Assembly (NCBI GenBank): GCA_947568835.1
Contig: OX387607.1
Coordinates: 19,061,277-19,125,276, forward strand
Source: Protonemura montana
Taxonomy: Eukaryota; Arthropoda; Insecta; Plecoptera; Nemouridae
Direction of reading: 5' to 3'
Length of the DNA: 64,000 nucleotides
Part shown: piece after piece, positions 42,001 to 54,000 of the stretch
How positions within the stretch are numbered: position 1 is the first letter of the stretch
How the letters are laid out: each line of letters opens with the position of its first letter
The notes under the pieces: generated by a model
Seen by the model: the letters and a program-made list of their open reading frames with translations, nothing else
Told to the model about the DNA's origin: nothing
Databases searched by the model: none
Program-made: the position numbers and the translations under genes

Positions 42001-45000
42001 TAATATATATGGAGTTAATGGTATTCTATGGTGTTCTATGGTGTTCTATGGTGTTTTATGGTTTTGTTTTGTGTTCTATGGTGTTCTATGGTATACTATG
42101 GTATTCTATGGTGTTCCATGGTGTTCTATGGTGTGCTATGGTATTCTATGGTATTCTATTGTGTTCTATGGTATTCTTTGGTGTTCTATGGTATTCTAAG
42201 GTATTCTATGGTATTCATGGTATTTTATGGTATTTTATAATATTCTATGGTATTCTATGGAGTTCTATGGTATTCTATGGAGTTCTATGGTATTCTATGA
42301 TATTGTATGGTATTCTATGGTATTCTATGGTATTCTTTGGTATTACATGGTATTCTATGGTAATCTATGGTGTTCTTTGGTATTCTATGGTGTTCTATGG
42401 TATTCTATGGCATTCTATGGTATTCTATGGTATTCTATGGTATTCTATGGTATTCTATGGAGTTCTATGGAATTCTATGGATTCCTATAGTATTCTGTTG
42501 TAATCTAAGAATTCTATGGTATTCTATGGTATTCTATGGTATTTTATGGTGTTTTATGGTATTATATGGTATTCTTTGGTATTCTTTGGTATTCTTAGGT
42601 ATTTTTTGGTATTCTATGGTAATCTTTTATATTCTATGGTATTCTAAGGTATTCTATGGAGTTTTATGGTATTCTTTGATATTGTATGGTATTGTATGGT
42701 ATTCTATGGAATTCTATGATATTGTATGGCATTGTATGGTGTTCTATGGTATTCTATGGCATTCTAAGATATTCTACGGTATTCGATGGTATACTATGGT
42801 ATTCTATGGTATTCTATGGTATTATATGGTAATCCATGGTATTCTATGGTATTCTAAGGTATTCTAAGGTATTCTATGGTATTCTATGGTATTCTTTAGT
42901 ATTATATGGTATTCTATGGTATTCTATGGTATTCTATAGTATTCTTTGGTATTCGAAGGTATTCTTTGGTATTCTATGGTATTCTTTGATATTGTATGGT
43001 ATTCTATGGTATTCTATGGAATTCTTTGATATTGTAAGGCATTGTATGGTATTCTATGGTATTTTATGTTATTCTTTGATATTGTATGGTATTCTATGGT
43101 ATTCTATGGAATTCTATGATATTGTATGGTATTGTATGGTATTGTATGGTATTGTATGGTATTGTATGGTATTGTATTCTATTCTATGGTATTCTATGGT
43201 ATTGTATGGTATTGTTTGGTTTTGTTTGGAAGTGTATGGTATTTAATGTTTTTGGATGGTATTCTATGAAATTTTATGGGTTTCTTTGATATAATATTGT
43301 TCTCTATGGTATTTGGAGGTATTCGATAGTATTATTTGGTATCCTATGATGTTGTTTGGAATGGTATGGTATTCCATATGTTCCTATGGGTTTCTATATT
43401 ATTTTATGTTTTTTTTTGGTATCCTCTGGTATTTTATGAGTTTCAATGGATTTCTATGGTATAAGAAGATACTTTATGGTGTTGTTAGGAATTGAATGGT
43501 ATTCGATGATACAGTTTGGTATTTTTAGGTATTCTATGCTATTGTATGGTAGTGTATGGTATTCTATTGTATTGTATGGTATTCTAGGTCCCCTTTGGTA
43601 TTGTATGATATTGTTTGGTATTTTATGGGTTTGTTTGGTATTTTATGGCATTTTATGGTATTGTATTGTATTGAATGGAATTTCATGGTTTTCTATCAAA
43701 GAAAACTCGAGACACGTTTAAACCAAAATGCCCACTCCCTCAAAATCGTAAGGTGCCGTTAGGCATCGGGTACTGCTAGTTAACCTTATATAAAAGCTTT
43801 AAAATGTGATGTTCAACTTTTTAGTTTGTGGGTGGATGGCTGGCTGGGTGGGTGGCTGGCTGGGATGTAACCGGCCGCTCTACTGGTTATAGAAATTGCG
43901 AAATTCGACTAAAAACGTAAGGAAATGGGCTAGAATTTTTCAGAATTAACTTTTACATTGGCGTGCGACATTTTCACAGCGATTAAAAATCGTTTTTATG
44001 GTGAAAAGTTGCTAAATATGACGGCAAGATATCTCAGAGCCAGGCGATACAGCTCGATTTTTAAAACTCTTTTAATACTCAAGATTTTCTAGCCTGGATC
44101 TCCACGGTGATTTTCCATGCATTCGTTTTAAAGTTGTTGATGTAATTGAGCGAAAACACATTCAATTGCGATCGTTTTACGTGCAAAAATAATTAATTTT
44201 GCTAATAAACTGACAGTTTTGATCAATTGTTTGCTTTTTTGACACCACGGCAAGGTGTACGAAATCGTGAATGTATCTTTTCGGCAGTGAACCTAGGCTA
44301 TTCAAACGTCAAAGTCAACGTCAAAGTCAACGTCAATGTCAAATTATTTTCGAAATCTCCAGAACTGAATAAAAAACGTGTGAAATTGGCTTATATTGGT
44401 TCATAATTCAGGATATAATCCCGCTACGTCTTTTTCACGGTAATTCAAAGTGTATTATTATTATTATAGTAAAGTATCAAAATTATTGTTAGTGTCTTGG
44501 CTAGCAAGATGAAAAATAGCCACTTGACAAGCCCGTGGCATTCTTGTGGAGGTTATTTACACGTCAAAAAGGTTTGGAAAGTTAAATAATCTATTAACAT
44601 AACTATTGGAATCTTTTGTAAACATATTTAAATAGATTTATTGTAAATAGTATACGAAAGACGAGAAATGTCGTGAAAATACGACGATTTTTCTTCATCC
44701 CCAGCCTAGACAAGATCACACAGTTTTTCCAAGCCATCAATGATATTTGTGACAATTATGTAAATCAATAGCAATCCTAACTTTCTTTGCAGGTCTTTAA
44801 GACATTAGATAGGTTTTTAAACAAACAAAACACACTTAATTAGTTTTTTATTGATAATTTTGCCAAAACTATATTAAAAGTGACATTGACAGATCAAAGA
44901 TAAACATTTGACAGATATCTTTCATCGAATCAGGACGCCGTGGATATTTATTTTATTTTCGAGGATGCCGTGATCATTCAACAGGTTTTAGAATTCAAAA

Positions 45001-48000
45001 CGTCATTAATGACAGAGTGCAGTTTTATCAAATCTAATCCAAATACGCAATCTAAGTTTAATATGGTTTTTTATGGAATTGTATGGTATTGTATAGTACT
45101 TTATGGTGTTATATGGTAGTCTATGTTATTCTATGGTATTCTATGGTAATCTATGGAGTTATATGGTATTCTATGGTAATCTATGGTATTATATGGTATT
45201 CTATAATATTCTATGGTATTCTTTGGTATCCTATGGAGTTCTATGGTATTCTATGGAATTCTATGGTATTCTATGGTATTCTATGGTATTCTATGAATAT
45301 TCTTTTGTGTTCTATGGTATTCTATGATATTCTTTGGTATTCTATGATATTGTATAGTATTGTAAGGTATTCTAGGAATTCTATAATATTCTATGGTATT
45401 ATATGGTATTCCATGGTATTCTATGATATTCTATGTTATACTATGAAGATTCTATGGTATTTTATGGTATTCTAGTGAGTTCTATGGTATATTATGGTAT
45501 TATATGGTGTTCTATGATATTGTTTGGTATTCTATGGTATGGTATGGTATTCTTTGGTATTCTATGATATTGTATGGTATTGTAAGGTATTATATGGTAT
45601 TCTATAATATTATATGGTATTATATGGTATTATATGGATTTCTCTGGTATTCTATGGTATTCTTTGGTATTCTATGGTATTATATGAATATTCTATGGTA
45701 TTCCATGGTGTTTTATGGTATCATATGGTATTCTATGGAGTTCTATGGTATTCTATGATTTTGTTTGGTATTCTATGATATTTATGGTATTTTATTGTAT
45801 GGTATGGTATTCTATGGTATACTATGGAGTCCTATGGTATTCTATGATATTTTATGGTATTCTATGGTATTCTATCGAGTTCTATGTTATTCTATGATAT
45901 TTTATGGTATTCTATGATATTCTATGGTGTTCTATGGTATTCTATATTGTTTGGTATTCTATGGTATTCTTTGGTATTCTATGGTATTCTATCGTATATA
46001 ATGGTATTCTATGGTATGCTATGGTATTCTATGGAGTTCTATGGTATTCTATGGTATTGTTTGGTGTTCTATGGTATTGTTTGATATTGTTTGGTATTCT
46101 ATGGTATTCTATGGTATGCTATGGTATTCTATGATATTGTTTGGTATTCTATTATATTCTTTTAAGTTCTATGGTATTCTATGGTATTCTTTGGTATTCT
46201 TTGGAGTTCTTTGGTATTCTATGATTTTTTTTGGTATTATTTGGTATTCTATGGAGTTCTATGGTATTCGATGGTATTGTTTGGTATTCTATGGTATTCT
46301 ATGGTATTCTATTGTATTCTATGGAGTTCTTTGGTATTCTATGGTATTATATGAATATTCTATGGTATTCCATGGTGTTTTATGGTATCATATGGTATTC
46401 TATGGAGTTCTATGGTATTCTATGATTTTGTTTGGTATTCTATGATATTTATGGTATTTTATTGTATGGTATGGTATTCTATGGTATACTATGGAGTCCT
46501 ATGGTATTCTATGATATTTTATGGTATTCTATGGTATTCTATCGAGTTCTATGTTATTCTATGATATTTTATGGTATTCTATGATATTCTATGGTGTTCT
46601 ATGGTATTCTATATTGTTTGGTATTCTATGGTATTCTTTGGTATTCTATGGTATTCTATCGTATATAATGGTATTCTATGGTATGCTATGGTATTCTATG
46701 GAGTTCTATGGTATTCTATGGTATTGTTTGGTGTTCTATGGTATTGTTTGATATTGTTTGGTATTCTATGGTATTCTATGGTATGCTATGGTATTCTATG
46801 ATATTGTTTGGTATTCTATTATATTCTTTTAAGTTCTATGGTATTCTATGGTATTCTTTGGTATTCTTTGGAGTTCTTTGGTATTCTATGATTTTGTTTG
46901 GTATTATTTGGTATTCTATGGAGTTCTATGGTATTCGATGGTATTGTTTGGTATTCTATGGTATTCTATGGTATTCTATTGTATTCTATGGAGTTCTTTG
47001 GTATTCTATGATATTGGTTGGTATTCTATGGTATGCTTTGGAGTTCTATGGTATTCTATGATACTGTTTGGTATTCTTTGAAATTCTATTGAGTTATATG
47101 GTATTCTATGGTATTCTATGGTATTCTATGGTGTTCTATGGTATTCTATGATATTGTATGGTATTCTATGGTATTCTATGGTATTCATGGAGTTATATGG
47201 TATTCTATGGTATAGTTTGGTATTCTATGGTGTTCTATGATATTCTATGGTATTCTATGGTATTGTATGGAATTGTATGGTATTTAACAATATTATTAGG
47301 TGTTGTTTGGCACTTTTGGTTGTGGCTCTATTTAAAACTTTTGGAACGGCATCTGACAAATTTCGAAAACTTTTTAAAATAAGCTTCAAGTCAAGTAAAA
47401 TATAAATCAAAATGCCCACTCCCTAAAAATCTTAAGGTGCCGTTAGGCAGCGGGTACTGCTAGTTAACCTTATATAAAAGCCTTATTTTAGCGATGTTCA
47501 ACTTTTTAGTTTGTATCTGGCTGGGATGTATGTGACATTAGCTCAAATGTTGATAGAAATTGCGAAATTTGGTCAAAAACGTGTGCAATTGGGTTATATT
47601 TGTTCGTAATTCTGCTCTCCATTGCTGGATGACATTTTGACGGCGATTTGAGAGCGATCTCATGGTGAAAAGTTGCTAAATATGACGGCAAGATATCTCA
47701 GAGCCAGGCGATGCAGCTCGATTTTATAACTCTTTTAATACTCGAGTTTTTCTTGCCTAGAGCTCCACGGTGATTTTTCATGCATTGGTATTAAAGTTGT
47801 TGATGTAACTGAGCGAAAACACATTCAATTGCGATCGTTTTACGTGAAAAAGAACTAATTTTGCTAATAAACTGACAGCTTTGATCAATTGTTTGCTTTT
47901 TTGACACCACGGCAAGGTGTACGAAATCATAATGTATCTTTTCGGCAGTGAACCTAGGATGTTTAAACGTCAAATTCAAACGTCAAAGTCAACGTCAAAG

Positions 48001-51000
48001 TCAACGTCAATGCAAATTCTTTTCAAAATGTCCAGAACTGAAGGGAAAACGTGTGAAATTGGCTTATATTGGTTCTTTATTCAGAATTTAATCCCGCTAC
48101 GTCTTTTTCACGGTGATTTTAAAGTGCATTATTATTATTATAGTAAAGTATCAAAAATATTGTAGGTGTCTTAGCTAGCAAGATGAAAAATAGCCACTTG
48201 ACAAGCCCGTGGCATTCTTGTGGAGGTTATTTACACGTCAAAAAGGTTTGGAAAGTTAAACAATCTATTAACACAACTATTGGAATCTTTTGTTAACATA
48301 TTTAAAGATATTTACTGTAAATAGTATACGAAAGACAAGAAATTTCTTAAAATACGACAATTTTTCTCCATCCCCAGCCTAGACAAGATCACACGGTTGA
48401 TTCCAAGCCATCAATGATATTTGTGACAAATATGTAAATCAATAACAATCCTAACTTTCTTTGCAGGTCTTTAAGACATTAAATAGGGTTTTTAAACAAA
48501 CGAAATGCACTTGATTAGTTTTTTATTGATAATTTTGCCAAAACTAGATTTAGAGTGACATTGACAGATCAAAGATAAACATTTGACAGATATCTTTCAT
48601 CGAATCAGGACGCCGTGGATATTTATTTTATTTTCGAGAATGCCGTGATCATTCAACAGGTATTTAAATTCAAAACCTCATTAATGACAGAGTGCAGTTT
48701 TATCAAATCTAATCCAAATACGCAATCTAAGTTTAATATGGTTTTCTATGGAATTGTATAATATTGTATAGTACTTTATGGTGTAACATGGTAGTCTATG
48801 TATTCTATGTTATTCTATGGTATTCTATGGTATTCTATGGAGTTATATGGTATTCTATAATATTCTATGGTAATCTATGGTATTTTATGGTATTCTATGG
48901 AGTTCTATGGTATTCTATGGTATTCTATGAAATTCTATGGTATTCTATGGTATTCTATGGTATTCTATGGTGTTCTATGGTATTCTATGGTGTTCTTTGG
49001 TAATCTTTGGAATTCTATGGTATTCAATGATATTCTATGGAGTTCTATGGTATTCTATGATATTGTATGGTATTCTATGGTATTCTATGGTATTCTATGG
49101 AGTTCTTTGGTATTCTATGGTATTCTATGGTGTTTAATGGTATTCTATGGTATTTTATGGTATTCAATGGTATTCTATGGTGTTCTATGGTATGCTATGG
49201 TGTTCTATGGTATTCTTTGGTATTCTATGGTATTCTATGGTATTCTATGGAGTTCTATGGTATTTTATGGTATTTTATGATATTCTATGATATTCTATGG
49301 TATTCTTTGGTTTAAAATGGAGTTCTATGGTATTCTATGGAGTTCTATGTTATTCAATGGTATTTTATAGTATTCTATGGTATTCTATGGTATTCTTTAG
49401 TATTCTATGGTGTTCTTTGGTATTCTATGGTGTTGTATGGTATTCTATGGAATTATATTGTATTCTTTGGTATTCTATGGTATTCTATGGTATTCTATGG
49501 TATTCTATGGTATTTAATAGTATTCCATGGTATTATATGGTATTATATGGTATTCTATGGTGTTTTATGGTATTCTATGGTATTCTATGGTGTTCTTTGA
49601 TATTCTATGGTGTTCTATGGTACTCTATGGTAAGCCATGGTAAGCCATGGTATTCTATGGTATTCTATGGTATTCTATGGTATTCTATGGTATTCTATGG
49701 TATTCTATGGTGTTCTATGGTATTCTATGGTATTCTATGGAGTTCTTTGGTATTCTTTGGTATTCTATGGTATTCTATGGTATTCTATGGAGTTCTATGG
49801 TATTCTATGGTATTCTATGGAGTTCTTTGGTATTCTTTGGTATTCTATGGTATTATATGGTATTCTATGGAGTTCTATGGTATTCTATGGTATTTTATGG
49901 TGTTCTATGATATTCTATGGTGTTCTATGGTATCCTATGGTATTCTATGGTGTTCTATGGTATTCTCTGGTATTCTATGGTATTCTGTGGTATTCTATAG
50001 TGTTCTTTGGTATTCTATGGTATTCTATTGTATTCTATGGTGTTTTATGGTATTCTATGGTATTTTATGGTATTTAATGGTGTTCTATTTCATTCTATGG
50101 TGTTCTATGGTATTCTATGGAATTCTATGGTATTCTTTGGTATTCTATGGTGTTCTATGGAAGTCTTTGGTATTCTATGGTATTCTATGGAATTATATTA
50201 TATTATATGGTATTCTTTGGTATTCTATGATATTTATGGTATTGTATGGTATGGTTTTCAATGGTATACTATGGAATTCTATGGTGTTCTATGGTATTCT
50301 ATGGTATTCTATGGAGTTCTATGGTATTCTATGATATTTTTTGGTATTCTATGATATTCTATGGTATTCTATGGTATTCTATGGAGTTCAATGGTATTCT
50401 ATGGTATTCTATGGAGTTATATGGTATTCTATGATCATGTTTGGTATTATATGGTATTCTATGATATTCTATGGTATTCTATAGTATTCTATGGAGTACT
50501 TTGGTATTCTATGATATTGTATGGTTTTCTATGGTATTATATGATATTCTATGGTATTGTATGGTATTGCATGGTCCTTTTAGCTGTGGTCCTTTTTAGA
50601 GAATTTGGATAGGGCATCAAAGAAAACTCGAGAAAGTTGTCGATGTTATGGATTGTTTATAATGTGGACAGTTTAAACCAAAATGCCCACACCCTCGACA
50701 TCAACTGCAGCCGTTAGGCAGCGGGTACTGCTAGTTCTCAATATAACTGAACTTTTTCTGAATTCAGGAATGAAAAATGAAACGACTTATGACTTCAATA
50801 TTACGTCGCGGTTTTGTGTGAAGCCGAGTTTGCTTGCCTCGCTTGAGTTTCCAGGATCGCTGAGTCGTTCAGCAATATCCAACAGATGGCGCAGCGTGCG
50901 CTTGTGCACGTGCTTTCCAGAACTACAAACAGCCAGTGACGTCACCGCAAAGTCTCGCTCCACGCTTGGTTCGTGGTGCAATAACGATCCTGGGAAGAAA

Positions 51001-54000
51001 ATAACCTGGATAGAGCATAGGATCCAGTCAGCTGATCTCAAATAACCTGGATAGAACATAGGATCCAGCCAGCTGATCTCAAATAACCTGGATAGAGCAT
51101 AGGATTCAGCCAGCTGATCTCAAATAACCTGGATAGAGCATAGGATCCAGTCAGCTGATCTTAAATAACCTGGATAGAACATAGGATCCAGCCAGCTGAT
51201 CTCAAATAACCTGGATAGAGCATAGGATCCAGTCAGCTGATCTTAAATAACCTGGATAGAACATAGGATCCAGCCAGCTGATCTCAAATATCCTGGATAG
51301 AACATAGGATCCAGCCAGCTGATCTCAAATAACCTGGATAGAGCATAGGATCCAGCCAGCTGATCTCAAATAACCTGGATAGAGCATAGGATCCAGTCAG
51401 CTGATCTTAAATAACCTGGATAGAACATAGGATCCAGCCAGCTGATCTCAAATAACCTGGATAGAACATAGGATCCAGCCAGCTGATCTCAAATAACCTG
51501 GATAGAGCATAGGATCCAGCCAGCTGATCTCAAATAACCTGGATAGAGCATAGGATCCAGCCAGCTGATCTTAAATAACCTGGATAGAACATAGGATCCA
51601 GTCAGCTGATCTCAAATAACCTGGATAGAGCATAGGCTCCAGCCAGCTGATCAAATTTAAGTCAGGCAATCTATTTTTGGCAACAGGTTACCATTAAAGT
51701 GGTACTCCTGATGTAACTTAAAATAACATTGTCTCTTTCCAAGAACTCAAAATAACGGACTCTCAAGATGGCTGAGTTGGCTTCACAGTATCTCTATGGC
51801 AACCGGTCTCCAGATTAAATGAGATCAGTTTTGAACAGCAGGTCACTTTGTTACCAGTTTACGGTGCAGTACTGCGTCACTCAAAGCCTAGAGAGTTCTG
51901 AAAAACTAACGAGGTCGTGCGATTGTGAGGTTAGTAGATCGTAAATTACCCATGACGTCATGAGGTCATGAGGTCGGGTGTTAAGACTTACCCACGAGGT
52001 CGTGAGATTGTGAGGTCAGTTTATCGTGAATTACCCATGACGTCATGAGGTCATGAGGTCGGGTGTTTAGACTTACCCACGAGGTCGTGTCCGTGAAAGC
52101 GCAGAGGGTCGTGACAGATTGAGTTAAGTGCCAGGGTGTAGAGGGCAAGACGAGCTGGAGTCATCGGGTTGTCATGGTGACTGAAAACAAGCTTGATGTT
52201 AGCACCCATGAGTCGCTCAGACGCTGCCAGTAGATCCTCCTAACAGCGGAGTGGGGAGACCCATAATCACTCAGACGCGCTGTCAGTAGATCCTCCTAAC
52301 AGCGGAGTGGGGAGACCCATGAGTCGCTCAGACGCTGCCAGTAGATCCTCCTAACAGCGGAGTGGGGAGACCCATGAATCGCTCAGACGCGCTGTCAGTA
52401 GATCCTCCTAACAGCGGAGTGGGGAGACCCATGAATCGCTCAGACGCGCTGTCAGTAGATCCTCCTAACAGCGGAGTGGGGAGACCCATGAATCGCTCAG
52501 ACGCTGTCAGTAGATCCTCCTAACAGTGGAGTGGGGAGACCCATGAATCGCTCAGACGCGCTGTCAGTAGATCCTCCTAACAGCGGAGTGGGGAGACCCA
52601 TGAATCGCTCAGACGCGCTGTCAGTAGATCCTCCTAACAGCGGAGTGGGGAGACCCATGAATCGCTCAGACGCGCTGTCAGTAGATCCTCCTAACAGCGG
52701 AGTGGGGAGACCCATGAATCGCTCAGACGCGCTGTCAGTAGATCCTCCTTACAGCGGAGTGGGGCGACCCATGAATCGCTCAGACGCGCTGTCAGTAGAT
52801 CCTCCTAACAGCGGAGTGGAGAGACCCATGAATCACTCAGACGCTGTCAGTAGATCCTCCTAACAGCAGAGTGGGGAGACCCATGAATCGCTCAGACGCG
52901 CTGTCAGTAGATCCTCCTAACAGCGGAGTGGGGAGACCCATGAATCGCTCAGACGCGCTGTCAGTAGATCCTCCTAACAGCGGAGTGGGGAGACCCATGA
53001 GTCGCTCAGACGCGCTGTCAGTAGATCCTCCTAACAGCGGAGTGGGGAGACCCATGAATCGCTCAGACGAGCTGTCAGTAGATCCTCCTAACAGCGGAGT
53101 GGGGAGACCTATGAATCGCTCAGACGCGCTGTCAGTAGATCCTCCTAACAGCGGAGTGGGGAGACCCATGAGTCGCTCAGACGCGCTGTCAGTAGATCCT
53201 CCTAACAGCGGAGTGGGGAGACCCATGAATCGCTCAGACGCGCTGTCAGTAGATCCTCCTAACAGCGGAGTGGGGAGACCCATGAATCACTCAGACGCGC
53301 TGTCAGTAGATCCAACTAACAGCAGAGTGGGGAGACCCATGAATCGCTCAGACGCGCTGTCAGTAGATCCTCCTAACAGCGGAGTGGGGAGACCCATGAA
53401 TCGCGCTAAAGATTTTTTTGAACCTTCTCTTTTTAAAAGCTATTTTAGCGCATTTAAGTTTAAGGCACCAGCCATGTTTTGATTGGTGGTATGAAAATAT
53501 TTGCATAACATGGCGCTTCAAACCTAGCTAGCAAGTAACGGAAATAACCCAATGATGGTTATGGAAGCTAGCCTGATAAAATGTGCAACCAAACCGGGAT
53601 ACGAACCCTAGATCTCCCAATTTCCCGTCAAGTGTTCTACCAACTGAGCTATCCGGGCATACAGATTCCAGCTTCGCAGGGTTGGAGAAGGGATCCCATA
53701 ATTTTTTTTTTTAATCTTTCTTAGATTACTGCAAGCACAATCGAGAGACACCTGCCGTCACCGCGTGTTGCCGGCCTCGTTTGCTCAGCAGCAAACTTTC
53801 GGGCAAGCTTACACGCTAGACACATGAGTAGTGAACAAACTCACCGCCAGAGTCGCAGAACAATCTCGAGCTCCATCTGCTTGGCGCTCAGCTGCGCTTC
53901 AAGCGACGAGCCTGCGCAACACCAGCTTCCATTGGAAGCCGCCTGCAGCGCCAAGACGGCAGCAGGCGTCGCGGCGCCCCATCCGGCGTCGGGCAGAGTC

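Noticed and set aside
38436-50612. Dozens of open frames of 60-345 codons rich in Y, W, S, M, F
   Set aside because: They are the three plus-strand frames of a stop-free 10-nt repeat. They overlap each other and have no splice or start context.
52531-53482. Open frames on both strands of the 57-nt array
   Set aside because: A 57-nt unit (19 codons) happens to lack stops. The array lies inside an intron of the B12-carrier gene.
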